Below are positions 44,840 through 53,197 of a DNA stretch of 64,000 bases, piece by piece. This DNA is from Stenotrophomonas raiganjensis (SeqCode) (GTDB taxonomy: Bacteria; Pseudomonadota; Gammaproteobacteria; Xanthomonadales; Xanthomonadaceae). Numbering within the stretch: position 1 is the first letter of the stretch; every line of letters begins with the position of its first letter. The notes below the pieces were generated by a model that saw nothing but the letters and a program-made list of their open reading frames with translations, had not been told where the DNA came from and ran no database searches. The translations under genes and the position numbers were made by a program. The stretch covers positions 1-64,000 of the forward strand of contig NZ_JAUTXR010000125.1 in assembly GCF_030658505.1 (NCBI RefSeq), in the 5' to 3' direction.

Positions 44840-45304
44840 GTGAAGGAAAAGCTATGGATGGTTTTGGGAACGCTGCTGTTCGTGGGCGTGGGAATCGCAG
44901 CACTCTTCTTTACCGGCGCCCTTCTCAATCTGTTGCTATGGCTGAGTAGCCGCGGTGCTAGCTGGTTGCTGCTCGCGTCGATCGCCTATGTGGTTTTCAG
45001 CCTGATCGTGCTGCTGCCACTCGCTGCATTCCGCGGAACCAGGCGCTTCGCTGGTGGTGGGATGACCGTGGGCAAAGGCCTGTTCGGCTTCACGCTCTGG
45101 GTTCTCTGCATTGCACTGACCTTCGCCAAATGGGGGAAGACCGTTACGATCGTCGGGCTTCTATTCTTCGGCGTGGGCATCCTCCCCATGGGCGTCGTTG
45201 CCGGTTTCCTGACCGAACCCTGGTATGGGGGATTTGTCCCAGTGCTGTTGATAGCGGCCTACCTTGGAGCGTCCGCTGCCGCGAACCACTTCCTCGAGGA
45301 TTGA
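44840..45304 (+). CDS. Four-helix membrane protein downstream of CI
   Basis: 154 aa from a GTG at 44840 preceded by GGGGGAG. Four hydrophobic segments (VLGTLLFVGVGIAALFF, LLLASIAYVVFSLIVLL, LFGFTLWVLCIALTF, LLIAAYLGASAAAN). It is co-transcribed with CI, so is expressed in the lysogen. That context fits superinfection exclusion or lysogenic conversion, but no family is recognised. It is followed by a strong terminator. Confidence 0.7.
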   Translation: MKEKLWMVLGTLLFVGVGIAALFFTGALLNLLLWLSSRGASWLLLASIAYVVFSLIVLLPLAAFRGTRRFAGGGMTVGKGLFGFTLWVLCIALTFAKWGKTVTIVGLLFFGVGILPMGVVAGFLTEPWYGGFVPVLLIAAYLGASAAANHFLED

Positions 45305-45326
45305 CCGGCTCATCGGTAGACCAAGA

Positions 45327-45348
45327 CCCCGCCCCGGCGGGGTTTTTT
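45327..45348 (+). terminator. Rho-independent terminator after the CI operon
   Basis: Stem CCCCGCC / GGCGGGG with a short loop, then TTTTTT. It ends the CI/membrane-protein transcript just before the rightward early promoter. Confidence 0.92.
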
Positions 45349-45380
45349 GTTGGCGGCCCCGAAATTTTACACGCCAACAT

Positions 45381-45420
45381 TAAACATCGTGTTGACTTTC
45401 AAATAAACGCGGTGTTTAAA
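45381..45420 (+). promoter_or_regulatory. Rightward early promoter with operators O4 and O5
   Basis: -35 TTGACT (45392-45397), 17-nt spacer, -10 TTTAAA (45415-45420). Operators 45381-45395 (TAAAC/GTTGA arms) and 45404-45418 (TAAAC/GTTTA arms) cover both boxes and are spaced 23 bp, as at the cro promoter. It drives the recombination operon and is probably silenced by CI. Confidence 0.85.
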
Positions 45421-45462
45421 TGATCCTCGTCGGCCCACCCGGGCCATATGACGGGGTTCACC

Positions 45463-45786
45463 ATGGCAGTCCGCACCGCAAACGACTTGGCCCGCGCTGC
45501 CCAGCGCAGCCATGACGGCCGCGCACCGGCCGAACCGAACGACGAGGCCTTCCAATTCGCCTGCGACCACGTGGCGGCGGAGCTGGAGCGCGAGGGCGAC
45601 GTCGCCCCGCTGGTCGAGAAGCTGAGCCAGGCCCGGCACGTGATGACCCACCTCCTGACGCAGGAGGTTCCGGCTCACCTGTTGCCCCACTTCCGCGAGC
45701 TGGCCGACCTGGTCCGCGACATGTCCCGCCGCGTGGACGCCTCGATGAGCGGTTTCGAGGCCGGGCACATGGAGGACGCCGCATGA
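45463..45786 (+). CDS. Early phage protein of unknown function
   Basis: 107 aa (ATG at 45463; an ATG 15 nt upstream is also possible). Helical, acidic sequence (AFQFACDHVAAELEREGDV, RELADLVRDMSRRVDAS). First gene of the rightward early operon; not recognised. The stop overlaps the next start. Confidence 0.7.
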   Translation: MAVRTANDLARAAQRSHDGRAPAEPNDEAFQFACDHVAAELEREGDVAPLVEKLSQARHVMTHLLTQEVPAHLLPHFRELADLVRDMSRRVDASMSGFEAGHMEDAA

Positions 45787-45899
45787 CCGCCGCCGAACGC
45801 GATCATCGCCACCACGTGGTGGCCGCTGTCGTCACGAATGCCCTGGCGTTCTGCCTGGGCGTGCTGGCCGCTGTGCTGGCGCAGGCGGTGCTTTCGTGA
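45783..45899 (+). CDS. 38-aa membrane microprotein
   Basis: One hydrophobic helix (TNALAFCLGVLAAVLAQAVL) after a polar, His-containing N terminus. ATGA overlap with the upstream gene and GTGA overlap with the downstream one indicate translation. Function unknown; host membrane targeting is possible. Confidence 0.65.
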   Translation: MTAAERDHRHHVVAAVVTNALAFCLGVLAAVLAQAVLS

Positions 45900-46192
45900 G
45901 CGCCGGTCTGCTGGCAATCGGCGTGGATGCCGCCCTCGACAACTGCGCGCACTACCTGCGCGAGGAACAGGGCCTGGCTGACGCCGCTGCACAGATCGAC
46001 GCCGTGCGCATGGCCTTCGCCAACGTCCGCGCCGCTGCCCGTGCCTACCGCGACTCCAGCGACCTGGTCGACGTGATCACAACCGGCGATCGCTTGGACG
46101 CTGCTCTGGCGGCCTGCGAACCCGCCGACACCGATCACAACCGCGAGGCCGTGGACGGCCTGTGCGTGGAGGAAAGCAACGATGAGCAGTAA
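45896..46192 (+). CDS. Early phage protein of unknown function
   Basis: 98 aa from a GTG overlapping the upstream stop. Ala/Asp-rich helical sequence (QIDAVRMAFANVRAAARAY) with three Cys and an acidic C terminus. No family recognised. Part of the tightly packed early operon. Confidence 0.7.
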   Translation: MSAGLLAIGVDAALDNCAHYLREEQGLADAAAQIDAVRMAFANVRAAARAYRDSSDLVDVITTGDRLDAALAACEPADTDHNREAVDGLCVEESNDEQ

Positions 46193-46517
46193 GCACTGGA
46201 AAGTCGGCGAAGTCGAATGCGTGGCTGGCTTTCGGATCATTCCCAAGGAAGGCGGGAGTAGTGTCGCCATCGCCATCCAGCGTGATCCCAACGCTCATGG
46301 TCTGCACGGAATCACCGTCAGCGAAGCACTGGGTCACGCCCGCCTGATCGCTGCCGCGCCGGAGATGTTTGAGGCCCTGGACACCATCGGCGGCCTCTCG
46401 CGTGCGCTTCGCCAAGGCGGTCCAGATCCGATGGATCTGCAAGGGCTGTCCGATGCGCTGGAAGAGGCAGTCGACTTGGCAAACAGCTTGGTCGCACAGA
46501 TCGAAGGCCGCGCCTGA
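46182..46517 (+). CDS. Early phage protein of unknown function
   Basis: 111 aa. KHWKVGEVECVAGFRIIPKEG is followed by ARLIAAAPEMFEAL, a segment common to many small phage proteins of uncertain role (Ead/Ea-like region), and an acidic helix at the end. The start overlaps the upstream gene by 11 bases, and the stop overlaps the next ATG (TGATG). Confidence 0.72.
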   Translation: MSSKHWKVGEVECVAGFRIIPKEGGSSVAIAIQRDPNAHGLHGITVSEALGHARLIAAAPEMFEALDTIGGLSRALRQGGPDPMDLQGLSDALEEAVDLANSLVAQIEGRA

Positions 46518-46636
46518 TGCGCCTCCTGACCTTCCTCGGCTGCAGCAGTTGGCGCGACTTCGCCGCCTTCCTCGCCTGCTACGCCATCACCGCCTTGCTC
46601 GCAGCCGCCATGTGCTGGCCGCTGGCCTGGTCCTGA
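46517..46636 (+). CDS. 39-aa membrane microprotein
   Basis: MRLLTFLGCSSW start, then one hydrophobic helix (FLACYAITALLAAAMCW) with three Cys in total. TGATG overlap with the upstream stop supports translation. Unknown function. It resembles the other two microproteins (45783 and 52786) only in layout. Confidence 0.62.
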   Translation: MRLLTFLGCSSWRDFAAFLACYAITALLAAAMCWPLAWS

Positions 46637-46677
46637 CTTCCCGCCGGCGCGGCCGGCTCCTACGAGAGGCACCACCG

Positions 46678-47196
46678 ATGTTCCAACTCGATCAACACGA
46701 TGCGGTGTTCTCGCATCTGAACCTGCGGAAGGAAAGGCACGGCGACGAAGACGCGGCCGCTGCTGATCTGAAGTTCTCGCTGAACGCTCCGAACACGATC
46801 CTCAACACCATCGACCCGGCCATCCTGCCGGCGTTCTGGAAGAAGGCCGACAAGGGCCAGCAGCAGAACCTGCCGATGGAAGGCAGCACGGACCTGGTGG
46901 CGCTGAATCTGCCGCTGCTGGGCGAGCAGGACATCACCGGCAAGTTCGAAGGCTACGAGCTGTCGATCGGCTCCCTGATGGACCACATCGATCCGGTGTT
47001 CTTCGCCGACGCCAAGGTGAAAAAGATCACCTGGAAGCCGCTCGAAGGCGGCAGCGTGGCCATGGGCTTCACCTGCTCGGTGCTGCTGGACGAAGACGAA
47101 GCGGCAGAGCTGCTGTCGGCATGGATCCGCGGCGAGGTGCGTCTGACCCTCACGCCGCCGAGCGCTGCCGCGCAGCAGGCCGACCTGGCCGCGTAA
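46678..47196 (+). CDS. Conserved early phage protein preceding the recombination genes
   Basis: 172 aa, ATG at 46678 with GAGAGG upstream. Mixed alpha/beta, strongly structured sequence (LKFSLNAPNTILNTIDPAILPAFW, KVKKITWKPLEGGSVAMGF, LLDEDEAAELLSAW). It is regularly the kind of gene upstream of Bet/RecT in such phages and may modulate DNA metabolism, but there is no recognisable domain. Confidence 0.75.
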   Translation: MFQLDQHDAVFSHLNLRKERHGDEDAAAADLKFSLNAPNTILNTIDPAILPAFWKKADKGQQQNLPMEGSTDLVALNLPLLGEQDITGKFEGYELSIGSLMDHIDPVFFADAKVKKITWKPLEGGSVAMGFTCSVLLDEDEAAELLSAWIRGEVRLTLTPPSAAAQQADLAA

Positions 47197-47279
47197 CGCA
47201 TTCCCCCGCCCTCACGGGCCCCGCGCCGGCCGGGATTCCACGACGCCGGCATCTATTCCCATCCGACAAAGGAACTGCC

Positions 47280-48218
47280 ATGTCCGAAGCCCTGATTCCA
47301 CTCGAATCCGTCAACGCCGTCGAGGTCTTCACCGGCGGCGGACTGGACGACCTGCTGGCCCGCATCCGCGCTGAGGCCGTCACCCTGGTACCGAACGTCA
47401 AGACGGTTGCCGGCCGCAAGGAAATCGCCTCGATCGCCTATAAGGTGTCGCGCTCCAAGACCGCCATCGATGACGCCGGCAAGGCGCTGGTGGCCGACCT
47501 GAAGAAGCAGACCGGCGACATCGACTCGGCCCGCAAGAAGGCCCGCGACACCCTGGACGCGCTGCGCGACGAAGTGCGCAAGCCGCTCACCGACTGGGAA
47601 GAAGAGCAGGCCCGCATCGAGCGCGAGCGCGCCGAGGCCGAGGAACGTGCCCGTGCTGAGGCCGAAGCGGCCCGCCTGGCCGAGATCGCCCGGAAGGAAG
47701 AAGAGATCCGCGCCCGCGAGGAAGCCGTGCGCGCCGCTGAAGAGGCAGAGCGCCAGCGCGTTGCAGCTGAGCAGGCCGAGCGTGAGCGCGTCGAGCGCGA
47801 GGCCCGCCTGCAGGCTGAGGCCGCAGAGAACGCGAAGCGCGAGGCAGCTGCTGCCGTGGAGCGTGCCGAACGTGAGGCGCGCGAAGCCACCGAGCGCGCG
47901 GCCCGTGAGGCAGCCGAAGCCGAGCAGCGCGCCAAGGATGCCGCCGACAAGGCCGAGCGCGAAAAGGCCGAGGCCGTCGCCGCTGCCGAGCGCCGCGCCC
48001 ACGAAGAAGCCGACCGCGCCGAACGCCAGCGCCAGGCCCAGGCCGATGCGCAGCGCAAGGCGGACGAGGCCCGCGCCGCCGACGTCGAACACCGCCGTTC
48101 GATCAACCGCGCCGCCATGGCCGCACTGATCGCACAGGGCATCAGCGAAGACGATGCCGCCACCGTCATAACCGCCATCGTGCAGGGCAAGGTCCCGGCC
48201 GTGGCCATCCGCTACTGA
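47280..48218 (+). CDS. Long coiled-coil protein in the Bet/exonuclease operon
   Basis: 312 aa, AAGGA before the ATG. The first ~105 residues form a globular domain (VFTGGGLDDLLARIRAEAVTL, IASIAYKVSRSKTAIDDAGK). From about 110 to 280 it is an almost uninterrupted Ala/Glu/Arg coiled coil (ERAEAEERARAEAEAARL-type repeats), then a small C-terminal domain (AAMAALIAQGISEDDAATVITAIV). Similar proteins are frequent neighbours of RecT; the role is unclear. The minus-strand open frames here are shadows of the repetitive composition. Confidence 0.78.
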   Translation: MSEALIPLESVNAVEVFTGGGLDDLLARIRAEAVTLVPNVKTVAGRKEIASIAYKVSRSKTAIDDAGKALVADLKKQTGDIDSARKKARDTLDALRDEVRKPLTDWEEEQARIERERAEAEERARAEAEAARLAEIARKEEEIRAREEAVRAAEEAERQRVAAEQAERERVEREARLQAEAAENAKREAAAAVERAEREAREATERAAREAAEAEQRAKDAADKAEREKAEAVAAAERRAHEEADRAERQRQAQADAQRKADEARAADVEHRRSINRAAMAALIAQGISEDDAATVITAIVQGKVPAVAIRY

Positions 48219-48225
48219 GGCACCC

Positions 48226-49188
48226 ATGAACCAGATGACCAGCCGCGCCGCTGCCGGCGCCCTGATGACCAGCGAGCAGGCCGAAGCCATCCGCGGCGCG
48301 TTGAAGTCGAGCCTGTACCCGGGCGCCAGTGATGCGTCCATCGACATGGTGCTGAGCTACTGCCAGGCGGCCGGGCTCGACCCGATGACCAAGCCGGTGC
48401 ACATCGTGCCCATGAAGGTGAAGATCGGCGAGAACCCCGACGGCACCGCCGTCAACGGCATGCGCGACGTGGTCATGCCCGGCATCGGCCTGTACCGCAT
48501 CAACGCCTCCCGCACGGGCCAGTACGCCGGCTGCAGCGAACCCGAGTTCGGGCCGACCTGCACCATGGAGTCGGTGCGGGACGTGTGGTCGGATGGACCC
48601 AATGGGCGCAGGCAGAAGACGCAGAAAGCCTTCCAGCTGCACTACCCGGAATGGTGCCGCGTCACGGTACGCAAGCTGCTGGGTAGCCAGGTGGTCGAGT
48701 TCTCGGCCAAGGAATACTGGCTGGAGAACTACGCGTCCAAGAGCGATGGCAGTCCCAACGCCATGTGGGAAAAGCGCGCCTTCGGCCAGCTGGCGAAGTG
48801 CGCTGAGGCCCAGGCGCTGCGCAAGGCGTTCCCGGAAGCGGTCGGCTCCCAGCCCACCGCCGAGGAAATGGAAGGCAAGGACATCATCGATGCCGAATCT
48901 GTGCGCGCTGATCGCCGCCCCTCGACCGCTGGCGCCATCACCCGCCAGCAGCAGGCCGAGCCGCAGGACACCCCGGAGCGGCAGGCCCTGTACGCCAGCC
49001 TGCAGGAGTTCGCGGAGTGCGGCATGGAGGAATACCAGGGCGCATGGGGCCGCCTGACCAAGGAACAGCGGCAGCTGATCGGCACGGCCGGCCACGAAAC
49101 CCTGAAGGGCATCGCCGACCGCGCCAGCGCCACTGTGGTTGAAGAAGGCGGCCAGCAGACCGCAGCCGATGAAGAGGTGCCGCTGTGA
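48226..49188 (+). CDS. bet: Bet/RecT-type single-strand annealing recombinase
   Basis: 320 aa. Core motifs of phage recombination protein Bet are visible: CQAAGLDPMTKPVHIVPMKV, RDVVMPGIGLYRINASRTGQY and MWEKRAFGQLAKCAEAQALRKAFP. It anneals single strands exposed by the exonuclease encoded next. The stop overlaps the exonuclease GTG. Confidence 0.92.
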   Translation: MNQMTSRAAAGALMTSEQAEAIRGALKSSLYPGASDASIDMVLSYCQAAGLDPMTKPVHIVPMKVKIGENPDGTAVNGMRDVVMPGIGLYRINASRTGQYAGCSEPEFGPTCTMESVRDVWSDGPNGRRQKTQKAFQLHYPEWCRVTVRKLLGSQVVEFSAKEYWLENYASKSDGSPNAMWEKRAFGQLAKCAEAQALRKAFPEAVGSQPTAEEMEGKDIIDAESVRADRRPSTAGAITRQQQAEPQDTPERQALYASLQEFAECGMEEYQGAWGRLTKEQRQLIGTAGHETLKGIADRASATVVEEGGQQTAADEEVPL

Positions 49189-49964
49189 TCGTCATCGGGT
49201 GCGACCAGGGCAGCGAGGCGTGGCACCGCGCCCGCGCCGGCATCATCACGGCCAGCATGTTCGCCACCGCGCGCTCGCGCGTGGGCGAGCTGACCGACCA
49301 GCAACGCACCTATGTGGACGCGGTGCTGTCCGGCCTGGCCGAGAGAACCGCCATGGAGCGCGCCGGCTACAAGGCCGTGCCGCGCTCGGCCATCATCGAG
49401 AAGGCCATCGCCGGCGAGCCCATCGGCGACTTCAGCGAGGCCTCGAAGAACTACGCCTTCCGGCTTGCCATCGAACGCATCAGCGGCGAGCCGCTGGACG
49501 AGGGATTCGAGACGTTCGCCATGCGACGGGGTCATGAGCTGGAACCGCAGGCACGCGCCGAGCATGAGGTGCAGTCCGGGCTGCTGGTGAAGCGCGCAGG
49601 TTTCGTCCTGAGCGACTGCGGCGACTACGGCTGTTCGGCAGACGGCTTCATCGGCGAGGACGGCGGCAGCGAATACAAGTGCTTCATCAACCCCGAGAAG
49701 CTGCGTGCCTTCCACATCGACAACGATGCGAGCGAGGTGTTCGAGCAGGCCCAGGGCTGCATGTGGCTGACCGGCCGGCAGTGGTGGCACATCGGCCTGT
49801 ACTGCCCGGCGCTGGCCGCCGTCGGCAAGCAGCTGTGGTGGCGCCGCTTCGACCGCGACGAGGCGTTCATCGCCAAGCTGCGCGCCGACCTGGAGCCATT
49901 CCGGCAAATGGTGGTCGGGTTCGAGCAGAGCCTGCGCGCTGACGACCACCAGGAGGCGGCATGA
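49185..49964 (+). CDS. YqaJ/lambda-type exonuclease
   Basis: 259 aa from a GTG overlapping bet. The fold is recognised from GSEAWHRARAGIITASMF at the N terminus, GHELEPQARAEHEV, SADGFIGEDGGSEYKC (nuclease acidic and Lys residues) and MWLTGRQWWHIGLYCP. It processes double-strand ends 5'-3' for Bet-mediated annealing. Confidence 0.92.
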   Translation: MIVIGCDQGSEAWHRARAGIITASMFATARSRVGELTDQQRTYVDAVLSGLAERTAMERAGYKAVPRSAIIEKAIAGEPIGDFSEASKNYAFRLAIERISGEPLDEGFETFAMRRGHELEPQARAEHEVQSGLLVKRAGFVLSDCGDYGCSADGFIGEDGGSEYKCFINPEKLRAFHIDNDASEVFEQAQGCMWLTGRQWWHIGLYCPALAAVGKQLWWRRFDRDEAFIAKLRADLEPFRQMVVGFEQSLRADDHQEAA

Positions 49965-50182
49965 AGGGCCTGAACTACTTCTACCCGCACCGGGGAACGA
50001 TCCGTGGTGGCAAGGCCAAGGCGGCGCTCTTCGCCCGAGTGGTCGAGGGCAAGAGCTACACCATGCGCCAGATCGCCGAGCAGCTGGGCGTTTCGCTCAC
50101 CACCGCAGACAGCCGGGTGAAGCGTGGCCCCTACCCGCTCACCTGGGAGAACCTCAGCAAGTCGCGCCTGGAGCAGCCATGA
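49961..50182 (+). CDS. Small helix-turn-helix protein
   Basis: 73 aa. RQIAEQLGVSLTTADSRVKRG is a helix-turn-helix pattern, preceded by GKAKAALFARVVEGKSYT. A small early regulator of unknown target. ATGA overlap with the exonuclease gene and with the next. Confidence 0.75.
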   Translation: MKGLNYFYPHRGTIRGGKAKAALFARVVEGKSYTMRQIAEQLGVSLTTADSRVKRGPYPLTWENLSKSRLEQP

Positions 50183-50400
50183 AGACCTGCACGAAGTGCG
50201 CGGCCCGGCTGCCGCTGCGGTTCTTCCCGCTGATCAACGGCAAGGCAACCGCCGCGTGCGCGCCCTGCCGGAACACCGAGCGCCGCCTGCACGACCCGCT
50301 CCGGCCCCTGCGCCGCGATCCGCTGCAGGTCCGCCTGAACAACCTCACCAACCTGTGGCACGGGCCAGTGCGCCGCGTGCCGCTTCGGAGCCACGCATGA
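50179..50400 (+). CDS. Small zinc-finger phage protein
   Basis: 73 aa. CTKC at residues 4-7 and CAPC at about 28-31 make a zinc-finger typical of small phage proteins and of endonuclease VII-like N termini, followed by a basic region (RRLHDPLRPLRRDP). No catalytic residues are seen. Overlaps both neighbours by 4 bases. Confidence 0.72.
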   Translation: MKTCTKCAARLPLRFFPLINGKATAACAPCRNTERRLHDPLRPLRRDPLQVRLNNLTNLWHGPVRRVPLRSHA

Positions 50401-50798
50401 CCATCGACGTTATCGACAAGTGGGCGCGCGAGCTGCTGGCCGCGCAGTACCGGGGCTATGGACGGAAGGCGAAGGCCATCCGCATCGCGCACAAGTCGCT
50501 CACCGAAGAAGACAACCGCGCACTGCGCGCTATCGCCGCGGCGCTCACTTCCCATTGGCTGCCAATCAGCACGGCGCCGAAGGACGGAACCGGAATCCTC
50601 CTTTCCAACGGCAAGGACGTGGCTGAGGGACATTGGTACTTCGAGGAAGGCGGCACCACTGAGTATCGGGATCTGGATGGCCGCTACATCGGCCAGACGG
50701 ATAGCGACGGCTACGCAGGCTGGCTCGATTGGGATGGCGGCATGCAGCCGGACCCTACCCATTGGCAGCCGCTGCCAGTAGCACCGGAGGTCGTATGA
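50397..50798 (+). CDS. DUF551-containing phage protein
   Basis: 133 aa. The second half carries the DUF551 pattern: WLPISTAPKDGTGILL, then EGHWYFEEGG, and WLDWDGG, PTHWQPLP at the end. The N-terminal half is basic and helical. Widespread in early regions of phages of Gram-negative bacteria; function unknown. Confidence 0.8.
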   Translation: MTIDVIDKWARELLAAQYRGYGRKAKAIRIAHKSLTEEDNRALRAIAAALTSHWLPISTAPKDGTGILLSNGKDVAEGHWYFEEGGTTEYRDLDGRYIGQTDSDGYAGWLDWDGGMQPDPTHWQPLPVAPEVV

Positions 50799-51085
50799 CC
50801 CACCACCGCTACGACCGCCGGCTGCCGAAGCGCACCGAGGGCTTCGCCTGGGGCCGGTCCATCGACAAGGTGCTGGGCGGCCACGTCCTCACCTACCGCC
50901 TGTTCCGCCGCGACCTGGCCGGAAAGCTGCACATCGAGACGCGGACGTTTCAGCTCAACGACCACCGCCGGCACATCGCGCTGCAGCTGCTGATCGCACG
51001 CCGCCAGCTGCGCGACCGCGTCGAAGCCATCGGCTATGCCCTGATCGAGGCCGAACAGGCCTCCCAACTGCAGGAGGTTGCATGA
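50795..51085 (+). CDS. Early phage protein of unknown function
   Basis: 96 aa, basic (MTHHRYDRRLPKRTEGFAWG) and then helical (LLIARRQLRDRVEAIGYALI). No family recognised. Start and stop each overlap neighbours by 4 bases. Confidence 0.7.
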   Translation: MTHHRYDRRLPKRTEGFAWGRSIDKVLGGHVLTYRLFRRDLAGKLHIETRTFQLNDHRRHIALQLLIARRQLRDRVEAIGYALIEAEQASQLQEVA

Positions 51086-52272
51086 ACGATATCGACCAGA
51101 CCGCGCTGGAAATCGCGCGAGCATTCATCCCGGTGGACGTGGTTGGCCAGCAGCGCGCCAACCTGCAGGTGGCCATCATCGAGGCCATCAAGAAGCACGC
51201 GAACCCGAAGACCCTGGCGGACGTGCAGCCCGGTGGGAGGGTGAGGCTGGGGGATGCGCCCTGGCCGGAGATCGACGCCATCCTGGCTGATGCATATTCC
51301 GCAGGCGCAGTGGGTCTGCCATTCGAAGGCGTCGCGCGCCGCCATGCTGTGCGTGCAGCCGTCGCCGCCCTCTCCGCCCAGCCATCCCCGGGTGGTCAGC
51401 GCGATTCGGACGAGGATGCCTATGTCATCGAAAGGCTGTCGGGTTTGCTGGCTGAAATCGCGGTGATCATCAACGGGCCGCAGCCCGCTGGCACTCGATG
51501 GAGCTACCACGATCTGCCCGAGAAGGTGCGTGCACTCGCCGCCCGCCAGCCGGTGGGGGAGCCGGTGGCAGCAACCGACGCAATGGTTGAGGCCGCACTT
51601 CAGTCCACCGTGGCGAACAACGCATCGCCATGGCGCCAGGTCGTATCTTCTGAGGATCATGCCGACTTCATCTCGGATATGCGGGCAGCAATCAACGCGG
51701 CTCTCGCTGCACGCCCCTCTCCAATTACGGCTGAAGCAACCACCACCTCAACGCAGACGGTTCCGGATCACTGCGACCGCATCTTCTGGCAGCACAACTA
51801 CTATCAGCTCCCCATTGGTCCCACTGACCAAAAGAAGCCGACGAAGCGCAGGCAGGCTGCTGTGGAAACCGTGCTGAGCTTGGGCTACTTGTGGCGCAAC
51901 GACGAATGGACCGCCCCGCCCGCGCAGGCCGATCAGGAATATCTGGAGAGTTTGGATCGCGCCCTGGAAGGTGTCATCGACCAGCGCGACCGCTGCGAAG
52001 AAGTAGCCGACGAGCTGGCCGACCACATCGCTCGGATCACTGGCGTAGATATCGGCGAGCACAGCAGCGCCAACTGCCCGTGGCAGAACGCCATTGAGGC
52101 AGCCGAGGAGTACAAGCCCGCGCAGGCCGTGGAGCTGGGGCAGTTCCGTGCGCTCGCCGAGTTTGGCGAGGAGTTCGCGCTCAGTGCCGAGAAGCAGCCG
52201 CAGTCCCGTGTGATCTATGCACAGGCACGCCGCCTGCTGGCCCTGATCGACAGCCAGGCGGTGGGCGAATGA
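51082..52272 (+). CDS. Ead/Ea22-like modular phage protein
   Basis: 396 aa, built of segments that occur in many early phage proteins: IDAILADAYSAGAVGLPFEG, ALAARQPVGEPVAATDAMVE and DRCEEVADELADHIARITG followed by the NAIEAAEEYKP box. The mosaic of short modules is typical of Ea22-like proteins, which reassort between phages. Function unknown. GC and codon use dip slightly in the middle (51700-51850). Confidence 0.75.
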   Translation: MNDIDQTALEIARAFIPVDVVGQQRANLQVAIIEAIKKHANPKTLADVQPGGRVRLGDAPWPEIDAILADAYSAGAVGLPFEGVARRHAVRAAVAALSAQPSPGGQRDSDEDAYVIERLSGLLAEIAVIINGPQPAGTRWSYHDLPEKVRALAARQPVGEPVAATDAMVEAALQSTVANNASPWRQVVSSEDHADFISDMRAAINAALAARPSPITAEATTTSTQTVPDHCDRIFWQHNYYQLPIGPTDQKKPTKRRQAAVETVLSLGYLWRNDEWTAPPAQADQEYLESLDRALEGVIDQRDRCEEVADELADHIARITGVDIGEHSSANCPWQNAIEAAEEYKPAQAVELGQFRALAEFGEEFALSAEKQPQSRVIYAQARRLLALIDSQAVGE

Positions 52273-52793
52273 GCCCCGCCCATCCATATGCTGCCCGGCC
52301 GGAGGCAGTCACTCACACGTGGCTGACTCCTCCAGAGATCATCGCGGCACTCGGCGCGTTCGACCTGGACCCGTGCGCTGCGCCATCACCGCGTCCGTGG
52401 CCGACCGCCATCCGACACATTGAACTGCCGGAAGATGGCCTGACTGCGGAGTGGCATGGCCGGGTGTGGTGCAACCCGCCGTTCGGTCGTCACACCGAGG
52501 CATGGCTGGCGCGCATGGCGGACCACGGAAACGGGATTGCGCTGGCGTTCGCCCGCACCGAGACGGCCATGTTCCAGCATTACGTGTGGCGTCGCGCCAG
52601 TGCCGTTCTGATGCTGGCAAACCGGCCTCACTTCCACCGGCCAGACGGCACCCGCGCACGTGGCAATAGCGGGGGACCGATCTGCCTGATCGCATATGGC
52701 GACGCAAACCGCCGCGCCTTGATCGACAGCGGCCTACCCGGCGCGGTCATCGTCGTGCACCACTTCCAGCAGAAGGAGTCGCCCCATGGCTGA
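52269..52793 (+). CDS. dam: Phage DNA N6-adenine methyltransferase (Dam family)
   Basis: 174 aa. TWLTPPEIIAALGAFDLDPCA is the start of the phage N6A methylase family (S-adenosylmethionine site), NPPF at 69-72 the catalytic motif, and RPHFHRPDG and GGPICLIAYG further landmarks. It likely methylates GATC or a similar site on phage DNA to evade host restriction. No cognate nuclease is nearby. Confidence 0.87.
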   Translation: MSPAHPYAARPEAVTHTWLTPPEIIAALGAFDLDPCAAPSPRPWPTAIRHIELPEDGLTAEWHGRVWCNPPFGRHTEAWLARMADHGNGIALAFARTETAMFQHYVWRRASAVLMLANRPHFHRPDGTRARGNSGGPICLIAYGDANRRALIDSGLPGAVIVVHHFQQKESPHG

Positions 52794-52938
52794 CCAGCTG
52801 CTCACCGCTGCAATGGTCCACGTGCTCGCCCTGGCCGGGTTTGCGGCCGGCATCGCCACCCTGTGGGCGATCAGCCGCGCATGCCGCGCCGCGCGCAATG
52901 GGCTGCGCTGGTGCTGGCGGAGGGGCGCTCATGGCTGA
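52786..52938 (+). CDS. 50-aa membrane microprotein
   Basis: One transmembrane helix (HVLALAGFAAGIATLWAI) and a basic C terminus rich in Arg and Trp. Overlaps both neighbours by 8 bases, consistent with coupled translation. Unknown function. Confidence 0.62.
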   Translation: MADQLLTAAMVHVLALAGFAAGIATLWAISRACRAARNGLRWCWRRGAHG

Positions 52939-53197
52939 GGCAATCGACCACCGCGAGGTCGGCCGGCAGCTGGCCAGCATCGAAGGCGTGAACCTGGAAT
53001 CCGCCTCGCCGGCAACGCTGCGCCTGTGGGATGCCCGTGGCCTCGCCCTGATGGCTCTGGCACGTGGCGACAAGGTCGAGGCGGAGAAGGTGATGCGCCA
53101 GTTCAAGCCGGCAACCCGGATGTGCGGCGGCTGCGGCGAGACGGACCCGAGCAAGCGCTGCCTCGGCTGCCTTCACGACTTCGGGGAGCCGCGATGA
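52931..53197 (+). CDS. Small Cys-rich early protein
   Basis: 88 aa. A helical N-terminal part (EVGRQLASIEGVNLESASP) and a C-terminal cluster CGGCGETDPSKRCLGC that looks like a zinc ribbon or knuckle. Possible regulatory role. No family recognised. Confidence 0.7.
   Translation: MAEAIDHREVGRQLASIEGVNLESASPATLRLWDARGLALMALARGDKVEAEKVMRQFKPATRMCGGCGETDPSKRCLGCLHDFGEPR

Noticed and set aside
36000..46000. CRISPR array or diversity-generating retroelement
   Set aside because: No regularly spaced repeats and no reverse-transcriptase-like protein could be found on either strand.
47253..48347. Minus-strand frames of 364 and 256 aa opposite the coiled-coil gene
   Set aside because: They arise from the repetitive Ala/Glu/Arg codons of the plus-strand gene (Leu/Gly- and Ser/Arg-rich shadows).
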